Below, in pieces: positions 33,123 to 42,035 of a stretch of DNA of 64,000 nucleotides. The position numbers and the translations under genes are program-made. How positions within the stretch are numbered: position 1 is the stretch's first letter; every line of letters begins with the position of its first letter. The notes beneath the pieces are model-generated. The model did not search any database. It was not told where the DNA came from and worked only from the letters and a program-made list of their open reading frames with translations. This stretch comes from Deinococcus ficus (lineage in GTDB: Bacteria; Deinococcota; Deinococci; Deinococcales; Deinococcaceae): assembly GCF_003444775.1 (NCBI RefSeq), contig NZ_CP021081.1:484001-548000 (forward strand). The letters run 5' to 3'.

Positions 33123-33364
33123 GCCTGTCATTGTTCCGGCCGCCTGAAGTCCCGGTGTGAGAGGACAACCGTGCAATCCCCACCCTTCCCGTAACCAACC
33201 CATAACTTCCTTCACGCAACCCCGGTCCACGCTCAGGCCACGGTGGGTGCCCGGGCCGTCAGGTATACTTGTCCGTTGCTGCGGCCTGCCCGCGCCCTCC
33301 TGCGCGGCCCGGCCCGCTGATTCTCTCCTCACGCCCACGGTGCCCGCACCGTTCAAAGGACGCC

Positions 33365-34993
33365 ATGACCCGAACCCGCCGCTCCACCCCCGACCGCTCC
33401 CCGGCTGACCCGGCCCGTTCCGCACCGGACCGCAGCCCCGCCGCGCCCCGCGCCGCCACCGGCCTGCCCCTCCAGGACCTCACCCAGTGGCCCACGCTGC
33501 TCGGCGGCCGCACCCCCACCCCCGTGCAGGCCGGCGCGATTCCCGCGCTGCTGGCCGGGCGGGACGTGATCACCACCGCCCGCACCGGCAGCGGCAAGAC
33601 GCTGGCCTTCCTGATCCCGGCCGCGGCGCGCGGTATCGGCCTGAGCGAACCGCGCGGCATCCGTCCGGAAGTGCTGATCATCACGCCTACCCGCGAACTC
33701 GCCGTGCAGATCCGCGACGTCGCCCGCGAACTCGGCCTGCGCGCCGGGCGCATCACGGGCGGCATCACCCCCGGCCAGACCCGCACCGAGGCGAGCGGCA
33801 AGGGCGTGATCGCCGGGACCCCCGGGCGCCTCAAGGACCTGATCGGCAAGGGCGAGCTCTCCCTGGCAGGCCTGAAATACGTGGTGCTGGACGAGGCCGA
33901 CGAACTGCTCTCCCTGGGCTTCCTCAAGGACGTGGGTGACATCCTGCGGTCCGCGCAGCGCGCCGCGCCGCAGCAGCTGCAGCTCGCCATGGCCAGCGCG
34001 ACCTTCCCCGCCGCGATCCGCAAGGTCGCCGAGACGTTCATGCACCACCCCGAGCGCATCGACATCGCACCCGACCCGCAGACCATCACGCAGGAGGACG
34101 AGGACATCCTGGGCGGCGCGACCGGCGCCACGCACCTGCTGGTGAACACCAACCGCAACGACGTGCTGGACGTCACCGCCACCCACACCCGCGACGCCCT
34201 GAAAACCCCGGGTGGCTGCGTGGTGATCTTCTGCCGCACCAAGCACATGGTCAAACGCCGCGCCGAACAGCTGCAGGCCATGCTGCCCGGCGAACTCGTC
34301 AGTCCGCTGCAGGGCAACATGGACCAGAAGAAGCGCGAGAAGACCATGCAGCAGCTGCGTGACGGCGAGTCCCGCGTGCTGATCGCCACCGACATCGCCG
34401 GGCGCGGCATCGACCTGCCCGAGGTGCGCGTGGTGATTCACATGGACGTGGCCGCCACCGCCGAGGACCACGTGCACCGCTCGGGCCGCACCGCCCGCGC
34501 CGGCCGGCCCGGCACGAACCTGGTGCTCCTGATTCCCGAACAGCGGCAGCTGTGGCAGAACGTCCGCCGCGCCCTGCCCGAGGCCCTGCACCCGCCCCTC
34601 ACCCGCGAGGAAAAGGACATCGACCGTGAGATCCAGGAAAAGCAGGGCGGCAACCGCGGCCAGGGCGGGGGTGGCCGGGGCGCCCAGGGGGGCGGCCTAC
34701 GCCCGGCGCAGGGCAGCAACCGGGGGCAGCAGGGCGGCCGCAGTCAGCAGGAGCGGGGCCAGGGCGGCCACCAGGGCCGCGGGGGCCAGGGGGGCGGTCA
34801 GCGTCCCGCCCGTGACAGCCAGGCCCGGGACGGCCAGTCCCGCGGGGCCCGCCCGGAGCGGGGCGCCACGCTGGAGCGCATGACCTTCGACGCCCCGGAC
34901 TTCTCGTCCTCGGGCAGCCGGGACCGCAGTGGCCCGGCCTCAGGGACCGGCGCCGGGCGCGTGGGACCCCGCCCGGCCCGCCGCCGCCGCTGA
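33365..34993 (+). CDS. DEAD-box RNA helicase with glycine/glutamine-rich tail
   Basis: 542 residues. Helicase motifs in order: [17 protein letters not shown] (Q motif), [59 protein letters not shown] and [11 protein letters not shown]. After about residue 420 the tail is disordered and rich in Gly, Gln and Arg, ending RPARRRR, an RNA-binding tail of the type seen in cold-shock helicases. AAAGGA precedes the ATG. A TATACT at about 33262 would give a roughly 95-nt leader, unlike the leaderless neighbours, which leaves room for temperature or autoregulation. Strong terminator follows. Confidence 0.92.
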   Translation: MTRTRRSTPDRSPADPARSAPDRSPAAPRAATGLPLQDLTQWPTLLGGRTPTPVQAGAIPALLAGRDVITTARTGSGKTLAFLIPAAARGIGLSEPRGIRPEVLIITPTRELAVQIRDVARELGLRAGRITGGITPGQTRTEASGKGVIAGTPGRLKDLIGKGELSLAGLKYVVLDEADELLSLGFLKDVGDILRSAQRAAPQQLQLAMASATFPAAIRKVAETFMHHPERIDIAPDPQTITQEDEDILGGATGATHLLVNTNRNDVLDVTATHTRDALKTPGGCVVIFCRTKHMVKRRAEQLQAMLPGELVSPLQGNMDQKKREKTMQQLRDGESRVLIATDIAGRGIDLPEVRVVIHMDVAATAEDHVHRSGRTARAGRPGTNLVLLIPEQRQLWQNVRRALPEALHPPLTREEKDIDREIQEKQGGNRGQGGGGRGAQGGGLRPAQGSNRGQQGGRSQQERGQGGHQGRGGQGGGQRPARDSQARDGQSRGARPERGATLERMTFDAPDFSSSGSRDRSGPASGTGAGRVGPRPARRRR

Positions 34994-35014
34994 CCCAAAA
35001 CCCGACCACGCGCC

Positions 35015-35050
35015 CGCCCCGCCCGCCTTGCCGGCGCGGGGCGTTTTTTT
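35015..35050 (+). terminator. Intrinsic terminator after the DEAD-box gene
   Basis: CGCCCCGC (35015-35022) pairs with GCGGGGCG (35036-35043), followed by seven T. Classic Rho-independent site. Confidence 0.9.
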
Positions 35051-35123
35051 GCGCTGCTGCTTGCCCCCGGTGGGGGCAGGCGGGGCCGACGTCCTCACGT
35101 TCAGGCGGTAGACTGCCCGGCAC

Positions 35124-35924
<801 letters not shown>

Positions 35925-35925
35925 C

Positions 35926-36168
35926 ATGTTCTCCTGGCTGAAAAAGGGCCGCAGCAAGGAAACGCTGAAAGACCGCCTGGAACTGGTCCTGGCGTACGAC
36001 CGCGCGCAGATCCCGCCCGGCAAGGTGGACGCCCTGCGCAACGACCTGCTGGAGGTCGTCAAACGCTACTTCCCCACCGGGAACAGCAGCGTGGAGATCG
36101 AGCAGCGCGGGGACATGGTGGTCCTCATGGCGAACATCCCCCTGGACGAACAGCAGCCCAAACGCTGA
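35926..36168 (+). CDS. minE: Cell division topological specificity factor MinE
   Basis: 80 residues. The N-terminal FSWLKKGRSKETLKDRLELV is the membrane/MinD-binding segment, followed by the beta-strand/helix dimer domain (DLLEVVKRYFP, VEIEQRGDMVVLMANIPL). It stimulates MinD ATPase. One nucleotide separates it from the minD stop, so it is co-translated. Confidence 0.95.
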   Translation: MFSWLKKGRSKETLKDRLELVLAYDRAQIPPGKVDALRNDLLEVVKRYFPTGNSSVEIEQRGDMVVLMANIPLDEQQPKR

Positions 36169-36172
36169 GACC

Positions 36173-36874
36173 GTGAGGCTCGCGGTCCTGGGAGACGTGC
36201 ACGGCAACGCCTTCGCGCTGGAGGCGGTGCTGGCCGACGTCCGCTCCGCGGCGCCGGACGCCCTGTTCAACCTGGGCGACACCGTGTGGGGTGGAGCGGA
36301 CCCCGCCCGCGCCTGGGCGCTGCAGCAGGAATTCGCCCCGCCCACCGTGCGCGGCAACACCGACGAGACGCTGGCCGTATGGCACGCGGACCGCGGGCAG
36401 GTCTGGCAGGACTGGCTGCGGCCCCTGCTGCCGGCCGAGCTGCCTGCCCGGCTGGGCGCCCTGCCCACCACCGCCGAGGTCGCAGGCGGGGAGGTCCTGC
36501 TCGCGCACGGCACCCCGCACAGCGCCTGGACTGCGCTGTTCAGCGCGGACGGAGGTGGCGTGCCCCTCCCACCCCGCGAGATCGCGCAACGCGTGCAGGG
36601 GTGGCCCGGCGCGCGTGTGGTCGTGGTGGGCCATACCCACACCGAACAGGTCGCCACGCACGGCGGCGTGACCTTCGTGAACGCCGGGTCGGTGTCCCGC
36701 CAGCCGCGCGGCACCGACCCGCACGCCCGCTGGGTGCTGCTCGAACGGCGCGCCGGGGCCTGGAACGTCACGTTCCGCCGCGTGCCGTACGACACGGCCA
36801 CGGCCGCCTGCTGGGCGCGCCAGCACTGCCCGCTGGGCGAACAGGAAGCGGCCCTGCTGCTCGGCCCGCCCTGA
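36173..36874 (+). CDS. Calcineurin-like metallophosphoesterase (YfcE/MJ0936 type)
   Basis: 233 residues from a GTG 4 nt after the minE stop, so part of the min transcript. Metal-binding motifs: GDVHGNAFAL, NLGDTVWGG, RGNTDE, VVVGHTHTEQ and NAGSVSRQPRG. Small phosphodiesterases of this fold hydrolyse diverse phosphoesters; substrate unknown. Association with min genes may be only operonic. Confidence 0.8.
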   Translation: MRLAVLGDVHGNAFALEAVLADVRSAAPDALFNLGDTVWGGADPARAWALQQEFAPPTVRGNTDETLAVWHADRGQVWQDWLRPLLPAELPARLGALPTTAEVAGGEVLLAHGTPHSAWTALFSADGGGVPLPPREIAQRVQGWPGARVVVVGHTHTEQVATHGGVTFVNAGSVSRQPRGTDPHARWVLLERRAGAWNVTFRRVPYDTATAACWARQHCPLGEQEAALLLGPP

Positions 36875-36943
36875 CTCCGCGCGGCCCGGTCGGCTGTGAC
36901 CTTTCCCCACTCTGGATTCACCCGCGCGGCTTACGCTGTGCGG

Positions 36944-36991
36944 GTGATGTGCTTGAGTGGCCCCGGTGGCGTGTGTGGTGATCGGCCTTGA
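36944..36991 (+). CDS. 15-codon upstream ORF coupled to rodA
   Basis: TACGCT (36932-36937) lies 6 nt before GTG at 36944, directly followed by ATG at 36947. The frame encodes only VMCLSGPGGVCGDRP and stops with TGA at 36989, overlapping the TTG start of rodA (TTGA). The box and spacing are those of the leaderless genes here, so ribosomes would first translate this mini-ORF and re-initiate on rodA. It may have no product function of its own. Confidence 0.45.
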   Translation: MMCLSGPGGVCGDRP

Positions 36992-38055
36992 AGTACGACG
37001 TGCGGTTTCCGACGGTGGTGCTGGCGCTGCTGGTGATCGGCCTGATGACGGTAAGCACGGCGGCGCTCTCGCCGCGTGCGCCGAGCGGCATCTTCGTGAA
37101 GCAGATCGCGGGCGTGTTCCTGGCGGCGGTGCCCATCGGCGTGATGTGGTGGGCGGGCCGGGACCGCATCTACAAGTTCGCGCCGTACCTGTACGGGCTG
37201 GCGCTGCTGATGCAGGCGAGCACCTTCGTGATCGGCAAGGAGGTGAACGGGCAGCGCAACTGGATCAGCCTGGGGCCGCTGCAGTTCCAGCCGCTGGAGA
37301 TCCTGAAGTTCACCCTGATCCTGATGCTGGCCCTCACCCTGCGCGCCGGGTACCGGGGCCTGCCCACGTACGCCCGGGCGCTGGCGGTGTTCCTGCCGGC
37401 GGTGGGGCTGGTCGTCCTGCAGGACTTCGGCGGCGCGATGGTCCTGAGCGTGATGTTCGGGCTGATGCTGCTCGCCGCCCGGATTCCCTGGTGGCACGCT
37501 GCGCTGGCCGTGCTGGCCGTGGCGGTGGCGGTGCCCACGGTGATGTACCCGCACCTGGAACCGTACCAGCAGAAGCGCCTGACGATCTTCCTGGACCCCT
37601 ACCAGGACCCGCGCGGCGCCGGGTACCAGGTCATCCAGAGCACCATCGCGGTTGGTTCGGGCGGCGTGCAGGGCAAGGGCTACCAGCAGGGCACGCAGTC
37701 CCACAACGGCTTCCTGCCCGAAGCGCAGACGGACTTCGCGTTCAGCACCTGGGCGGAGGAACAGGGCCTGGTGGGCGGCGCAGCCGTGCTCGCGCTGTAC
37801 GGCTTCCTGCTGTGGGGGCTGGCGGGCATGGCGGCCGAATCGCCGCGCCTGCAGGACCAGATTCTCTTCGCGGGCGTGCTGGCGCAGATCGGGTTTCAGG
37901 TGCTGGAGAACATCGGCGCGGCCCTGAGCGTGCTGCCGCTCACCGGGATCACCTTGCCGCTGATCAGTTACGGCCTGAGCAGCCTGGTCAGCACGCTCAG
38001 CACCCTGGGGCTCGCGTACGTGGTGTACCGCGACCGGTACGACGGGAGCATCTGA
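36988..38055 (+). CDS. rodA: SEDS peptidoglycan polymerase RodA/FtsW family
   Basis: 355 residues with about ten membrane helices. The TTG at 36988 is the earliest possible start, because an in-frame TGA lies at 36979. SEDS signatures: VNGQRNWISLGPLQFQPLE, the large loop ending GYQVIQSTIAVGSGG, then SHNGFLPEAQTDFAFSTWAE and ITLPLISYGLSSL. It polymerises glycan strands from lipid II with a class B PBP. Its sequence is closer to RodA than FtsW, but the organism is likely coccoid or short-rod, so the exact role is inferred. Confidence 0.88.
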   Translation: MKYDVRFPTVVLALLVIGLMTVSTAALSPRAPSGIFVKQIAGVFLAAVPIGVMWWAGRDRIYKFAPYLYGLALLMQASTFVIGKEVNGQRNWISLGPLQFQPLEILKFTLILMLALTLRAGYRGLPTYARALAVFLPAVGLVVLQDFGGAMVLSVMFGLMLLAARIPWWHAALAVLAVAVAVPTVMYPHLEPYQQKRLTIFLDPYQDPRGAGYQVIQSTIAVGSGGVQGKGYQQGTQSHNGFLPEAQTDFAFSTWAEEQGLVGGAAVLALYGFLLWGLAGMAAESPRLQDQILFAGVLAQIGFQVLENIGAALSVLPLTGITLPLISYGLSSLVSTLSTLGLAYVVYRDRYDGSI

Positions 38056-38056
38056 G

Positions 38057-38908
38057 GTGCCGGCCTTGACCGGCAAGGTCGCCCTGGTGACCGGGGCGTC
38101 CCGGGGGCTGGGGCGCGCCGCGGCGCTGGAACTGGCCGCCGCGGGCGCTTTCGTGATCGGCACGGCCCGCAGCACCCGAGCGCAGCCCTCCCGCCCGGAC
38201 CGGCCCGACCTGACCGTGGACACTACCCTGGACGCCATTCACGCGGCCGGCGGGATGGGCGAGGCGGTGCGCTGCGACCATACCGACCCGGCGCAGGTGG
38301 AGGCCCTGATGACCGGCATCCGGGCGCGGCACGGGCGGCTGGACATCCTGGTGAACAACGCCTGGGGCGGCCACGACGACCCGGGCGTCCCCGGCGGCGG
38401 GGCCGAGGTGTGGGACGAACCGCTGGCGCAACTGAGGAGCATGTTGCTGGCCGGGGCGTACAGCGATTACGTCACCGGCCTGCTGGCGCTGCGGCACCTG
38501 ATGGGCCCCGCCGGGCAGGGCGTGATCCTGACCACCACATACCACACGGACGAGCCGCCCGGCTGGCTGCCGTACGAGGTGAGCAAGGCCGCGAAGAACC
38601 GCCTGACGTACGTGCTGGGCGAGAAGCTGCGCGGTGCGGGGATCGCGTGTGTGGCGGTGTCGCCGGGCTGGATGCGCACGGAACTGATGCTGGAGCACCA
38701 CACGCCGGAGGAACTGGCCGGTCAGACGGAAACGCCCCACTACGCCGCGCGGGCCCTGGTGGCGCTGGCCGCCGACCCGGACGTGGCGCGCCACACCGGC
38801 CGCGTGCTGGATGTGGGGGACGTGGCACGACTGTACGGGGTGACAGACGTGGACGGGTCGCAGCCGCAGTGGCATGCCGAGCACCGCGGCGGGCCCCAGG
38901 ACGCGTAA
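38057..38908 (+). CDS. Short-chain dehydrogenase/reductase
   Basis: 283 residues from a GTG one nucleotide after the rodA stop. The cofactor motif VTGASRGLGRAAALEL (TGxxxGxG), ILVNNAWGG and the catalytic YEVSKAAKNR (YxxxK) are present, preceded by the serine/threonine position in ILTTTYH. The insert DDPGVPGGGAEVWDEP is like that of the SDR group near human DHRS1. Substrate unknown. Confidence 0.82.
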   Translation: MPALTGKVALVTGASRGLGRAAALELAAAGAFVIGTARSTRAQPSRPDRPDLTVDTTLDAIHAAGGMGEAVRCDHTDPAQVEALMTGIRARHGRLDILVNNAWGGHDDPGVPGGGAEVWDEPLAQLRSMLLAGAYSDYVTGLLALRHLMGPAGQGVILTTTYHTDEPPGWLPYEVSKAAKNRLTYVLGEKLRGAGIACVAVSPGWMRTELMLEHHTPEELAGQTETPHYAARALVALAADPDVARHTGRVLDVGDVARLYGVTDVDGSQPQWHAEHRGGPQDA

Positions 38909-39132
38909 AGCCGCGCGGGAACGACAGGCACCGCCTGCACCGGGCCGGGGCAGTCTGCCGCGCCGGACGTGTGGGTGTTGAGGCCAGTCTGAATTTGTCC
39001 ACGGCTGTTCTCATCTATGGGTCTGCGGTGAGTGAGGGTCAAATTTCGATGCAAATGCGAGGAATGTCGCCCTGAACGGGTTTTACAGTCGCTTTTGGGC
39101 CTGAGGACGTCCTTGTCAGGGACGGATGTCCT

Positions 39133-39146
39133 CCCCCATATGGGGG
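39133..39146. repeat. 14-bp perfect palindrome
   Basis: CCCCCATATGGGGG, fully self-complementary, in the AT-richer intergenic block. Candidate operator for a dimeric regulator. Confidence 0.5.
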
Positions 39147-39203
39147 GCGCGGACAATGTCTGCATCGTCAGAAATAGAGACTCTGTAAAATACCGCACAA
39201 GTC

Positions 39204-39232
39204 TGCGTGAGGCCATGACTCATGGCCTCACG
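39204..39232. repeat. 29-bp palindrome (14-bp arms, 1-nt centre)
   Basis: GCGTGAGGCCATGA (39204-39217), C, TCATGGCCTCACGC (39219-39232). The arms are perfectly complementary. A 1-nt centre makes it a poor RNA hairpin and a good protein-binding or cruciform site. A TAAAAT box lies just to the left (39185-39190). Confidence 0.6.
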
Positions 39233-39393
39233 CTGGCCCCTTCCTAGACTCTTGACACAACGGCGACGCTCTTCCAGACGACCAGTTTCGCTCCCGTTGA
39301 AGACCTCAAGGGGGGCTGTGAATCTCGGCGCGTAATCGGTCACCTAAGCGCTGAAGGGAGCCAGTGGTGAGACCGCCCCATCAAGGAGATGGC

Positions 39394-39522
39394 ATGCGCC
39401 ACGACACGATTTACGCCATGATCCCGGCTTGCAGGGCCGGGCAGGACAAAACCGGGATTTCAGAAACCGCTCAGCTTTCTCATTCTATTCTCCTGACTGC
39501 CTCAGGCCGGAGGAGCGCATGA
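39394..39522 (+). CDS. 42-residue upstream ORF coupled to the glycosyltransferase
   Basis: AAGGAG (39383-39388) lies 5 nt before the ATG at 39394. The frame has 42 codons and ends in TGA at 39520, overlapping the glycosyltransferase ATG (ATGA). The product starts MRHDTIYAMIPACRAGQDKT, is hydrophilic, with no signal or known motif. Codon use is less biased than in neighbouring genes. It may be a coupling or leader peptide rather than a functional protein; two mutually exclusive hairpins lie inside it. Confidence 0.5.
   Translation: MRHDTIYAMIPACRAGQDKTGISETAQLSHSILLTASGRRSA
39421..39458 (+). promoter_or_regulatory. Pair of mutually exclusive hairpins inside the leader ORF
   Basis: ATCCCGG (39421-39427) can pair with CCGGGAT (39452-39458, then TTT), or CCCGGC (39423-39428) can pair with GCCGGG (39436-39441). 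The two folds share bases, the usual design of an attenuator whose choice depends on ribosome position in the leader ORF. Confidence 0.4.
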
Positions 39523-40832
39523 GCGTCGCCCAGATCACCCTGTACGTGATCGTGGCCCTGCTCGTCACGAAGGCCGTCCTGACCATTGTCCTCGCCCTCT
39601 ACCACCTGCGCGTGCAACGCCAGCGGCAGGCCCGCAGCGCCGCTGCACCCCTGCCCGGCGTGACCGTCCTGATCGCCGCGTACAACGAGGAAGTCGGCAT
39701 CGCCGACACGCTCAGCTCCGTGCTCAGCCAGGATGTTCCCCAGTTGCAGGTCATCGTGGTGGACGACGGCTCACACGACCGCACCGCCGAGATCGCCCGG
39801 CAGTTCGCCCACCAGGACCCCCGCGTGCTGGTGCTGCAGCAGCCGAACGCCGGCAAGGCCGCCGCCCTCAACCACGCCATCCGCTACGCCCAGCACCCCG
39901 TCAGCGTCAGCGTGGACGCCGATTCAGCCCTCGCGCCCGGCACCCTGGCCCGCCTTGCCGCGCACTTCAACGACCCGCGCGTCGGTGCCGTCGCAGGGGA
40001 CGTGAAGGTCGCCGGGCCCGCCACGCTGCTCACGCAGCTGCAGGGCATCGAGTACAGCGTCGGCCAGCACCTGGACAAACGCGCCCAGGACGTGCTCGGC
40101 GCCGTGAGCGTGGTCCCCGGCGCGGCCGGCGCGTACCGCACCGAACTGATGCAGAACCTGGGCGGCTACAGCAGCGACACCCTGACCGAGGACATGGACC
40201 TGACCTTCAGCATCGCCGCGGCCGGCTTCCAGGTCCGCTTCGAACCGGACGCCATCAGCTACACCGAGCCGCCCACCAGCGTGCGCAACCTCTGGAAGCA
40301 GCGCATGCGCTGGATGTACGGCACCTTCCAGTGCATGGGCAAGTACCGCCACGCCGTCCTGAACCCCCGCGCCGGCCGACTGGGCCTGCTGATCCTGCCC
40401 TACACCCTGGTGTACGGCCTGACACTGGGCGGCGCCGGTCCCCTCTTCGACCTGATCGCCCTGAGCGTGCTGCTCAGCCACTCGGTGACCGACGTGCTGG
40501 TGCCGGTGCTGCTGAACTTCGCGACCGACTTCGCCGCGGTGGCGCTGGCCCTCGGCCTGGGCCGGCGGTCCTGGCACGGCCTGGCGTACACGCCCACGCA
40601 GCGGCTGCTGCTGCGGCCCTTCGTGTTCGCGGTGATCGCCATGACCTGCGTGTCCCTCCTGCGCCGCCGGGACGTCACCTGGAATAAACTGCCGCGCGTG
40701 GGACTGCACCTGAACCCGGCCGCGCCTGACGCCCCGACCGTGCCCGCCGTGATCACCGCGGCCGCCACTGCCGCCCCGCTGCCCGAGCTGGCCCCGGCCG
40801 CCCTGGCGCCCACCCCGGAGTACGCCGCTTGA
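39519..40832 (+). CDS. Membrane glycosyltransferase family 2, PgaC-like polysaccharide synthase
   Basis: 437 residues from the ATG at 39519, preceded by CCGGAGGAG. A first membrane helix (residues 4-27) leads to the GT2 domain with VTVLIAAYNEE, VVDDGSHD, SVDADSAL, TEDMDLTFS and the processive-synthase signature QRMRWMYG. Three or more C-terminal helices follow. This is the architecture of poly-N-acetylglucosamine (PgaC/IcaA) or hyaluronan-type synthases. Sugar not predictable. It is coupled upstream to a small ORF and downstream (TTGA) to a GH26-like glycosidase; a c-di-GMP riboswitch lies 1.1 kb downstream. Confidence 0.85.
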   Translation: MSVAQITLYVIVALLVTKAVLTIVLALYHLRVQRQRQARSAAAPLPGVTVLIAAYNEEVGIADTLSSVLSQDVPQLQVIVVDDGSHDRTAEIARQFAHQDPRVLVLQQPNAGKAAALNHAIRYAQHPVSVSVDADSALAPGTLARLAAHFNDPRVGAVAGDVKVAGPATLLTQLQGIEYSVGQHLDKRAQDVLGAVSVVPGAAGAYRTELMQNLGGYSSDTLTEDMDLTFSIAAAGFQVRFEPDAISYTEPPTSVRNLWKQRMRWMYGTFQCMGKYRHAVLNPRAGRLGLLILPYTLVYGLTLGGAGPLFDLIALSVLLSHSVTDVLVPVLLNFATDFAAVALALGLGRRSWHGLAYTPTQRLLLRPFVFAVIAMTCVSLLRRRDVTWNKLPRVGLHLNPAAPDAPTVPAVITAAATAAPLPELAPAALAPTPEYAA

Positions 40833-41746
40833 TCCCCCGGGCCCTCCTGCTCACCCTGACCTTCACCCTCGGCACTGCGCTCGGCTCCGGCCCGGCGCAG
40901 GCCGCTTCCTGCGGCATCTTCGGCCTGACCGTGCCCAACCCGCAGGTGCTGGTGGCCCTGGAGAAAAAGGCCGGCTGCACCTTCCAGCACGTCCGCTGGT
41001 TTCAGGACTGGAACCAGCCGTTCAACCAGGAGTACGCCCGCCTGCTCTCCCAGAAGGGCCGCACGCTGGACCTGTCCTGGCAGCCGCGGTACGTGAGCAA
41101 GGGCAAACTGGTGGGCGTGCCGTACCGCGACATCGCCGCCGGGAAGCACGACCGGTTCATCACGCAGTTCGCGCGGGACATCAAACGCGGCGGCAAGACC
41201 GTGTCCATCAGCTTCGCGCCGGAAATGAACGGCGACTGGGGCGTGTACCAGCTCACCAGCAAGAACACGCCCGCGCACTTCAAGCAGGCCTGGAAGCGTA
41301 TCGTGCACATCTTCTGGCGCGAGAAGGCCCCGGTGCGCTGGGTGTGGACGCCGAACATCCTGTACCCGACCGCGCTCAGCAGCTACCGCGAGCTGTACCC
41401 CGGCGACGGTTACGTGAACGAGATCGGCCTGGACGGGTACAACTGGGGCACCACCAACCCCTGGAACCGCTGGAAGACCTTCGCGCAGACTTTCGACGAG
41501 TCGTACGTGGCGATCAAGCAGATCACCTCCAAGCCCATGCAGCTGGGCGAACTGTCCAGCGTGGAGAAGGGCGGGGACAAGGCCCAGTGGATCCTGGATG
41601 CCTGCCGGCAGCTGCCGAAGTACGCCCGGGTGAAAAAGGCTTTCTGGTTCCACATCAATGACGGCCGGGTGGACTGGCGCCTGACCACCAGCCTCGCGTC
41701 CTTGCAGGCCTTTCGCCGCTGCGCGCCCGGCACGGCGCTCAAGTAG
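40829..41746 (+). CDS. Secreted GH26-like glycoside hydrolase
   Basis: 305 residues from a TTG overlapping the glycosyltransferase stop (TTGA). A signal peptide (PRALLLTLTFTLGTALGSG, cleavage near AQA) is followed by a (beta/alpha)8-type domain. FAPEMNGDW (Glu132) is the acid/base motif and LGELSS (Glu241) the likely nucleophile, as in beta-mannanase-like GH26 proteins; IGLDGYNWGTT also fits. It probably trims or releases the polysaccharide made by the neighbouring synthase. Substrate inferred only. Confidence 0.72.
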   Translation: MIPRALLLTLTFTLGTALGSGPAQAASCGIFGLTVPNPQVLVALEKKAGCTFQHVRWFQDWNQPFNQEYARLLSQKGRTLDLSWQPRYVSKGKLVGVPYRDIAAGKHDRFITQFARDIKRGGKTVSISFAPEMNGDWGVYQLTSKNTPAHFKQAWKRIVHIFWREKAPVRWVWTPNILYPTALSSYRELYPGDGYVNEIGLDGYNWGTTNPWNRWKTFAQTFDESYVAIKQITSKPMQLGELSSVEKGGDKAQWILDACRQLPKYARVKKAFWFHINDGRVDWRLTTSLASLQAFRRCAPGTALK

Positions 41747-41785
41747 GGGAGAACCAGGCCGGCGGGGGACACATCACCATCAATA

Positions 41786-41815
41786 CGACGATCTGGACTG
41801 CGGTCCAGGTCGTCG
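41786..41815 (+). terminator. Hairpin after the GH26-like gene
   Basis: CGACGATCTGGAC-TGCG-GTCCAGGTCGTCG: 13-bp stem with one G-T pair and a 4-nt loop. The following GCTTCATT is only partly T-rich. Probably ends the glycosyltransferase transcript. Confidence 0.6.
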
Positions 41816-41830
41816 GCTTCATTAAGGGAC

Positions 41831-41888
41831 TATTGAGGGAGGCCCCACAATATTGAGGCTTCATGAGCGCTTAATCTGTCATTACCCT
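41831..41888 (+). promoter_or_regulatory. Tandem TATTGAGG repeats and promoter region of the GH16 gene
   Basis: TATTGAGG occurs at 41831-41838 and again at 41851-41858, exactly 20 bp apart, two helical turns on one DNA face. TAATCT (41872-41877) or TACCCT (41883-41888, with TTCATG 17 nt before it) could be the -10. Such direct repeats upstream of a weak -35 are typical response-regulator sites. Confidence 0.45.
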
Positions 41889-41939
41889 GAAAGCGGGGTG
41901 AAGGCACACTAAGCGCAGCGAGGCAACCGCCGCAGGACC

Positions 41940-42020
41940 TGGGTTGCTCCGCGATAAAGGCAAAGCCGTCGCAAGGCGGTGACGCAAAGCCACGGGACCC
42001 CCAGGGTCAGCCGGGCCACC
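41940..42020 (+). promoter_or_regulatory. c-di-GMP-I (GEMM-I) riboswitch
   Basis: The core reads GATAAAGGCAAAGCC, then stem CCGTC-GCAA-GGCGG with a GNRA loop, then GTGACGCAAAGCCACGGGAC, then stem GACCC/GGGTC and CAGCCGGG. This is the GEMM-I consensus including the GACGCAAAGCC linker and the tetraloop/receptor arrangement. It ends just before CGGAG, the Shine-Dalgarno of the GH16 gene (ATG 42036), and no terminator intervenes, so control of translation is most likely. Precise P1 limits are uncertain. Confidence 0.88.
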
Positions 42021-42035
42021 GAACGGAGACCGCCC

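Larger units (their letters stand above)
38909..39393. other. AT-richer intergenic block with three inverted repeats
   Basis: This 485-nt stretch is much lower in GC than its surroundings and has no convincing ORF. It contains the palindromes AGGACGTCCT (39104-39113) and CCCCCATATGGGGG (39133-39146) and a 29-bp near-perfect palindrome (39204-39232). After these come TTGACA at 39253 without a clear -10, and a bulged stem CGGTCACC/GGTGAGACCG near 39335-39375 that may be leader RNA of the operon that follows. It may be a regulatory region for the exopolysaccharide genes or a remnant of acquired DNA. Confidence 0.45.

Noticed and set aside
36173..38055. minC next to minDE
   Set aside because: The genes after minE are a phosphoesterase and rodA; nothing MinC-like was found in the window.
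39032..39343. 71- and 75-codon frames in the AT-richer intergenic block
   Set aside because: They overlap each other on opposite strands, cross the palindromes, have atypical codon use and lack start signals.
39300..39420. Second c-di-GMP riboswitch upstream of the glycosyltransferase
   Set aside because: There is a possible bulged stem, but none of the GEMM core elements (GGCAAA, GACGCAAAGCC, GCCGGG) occurs.
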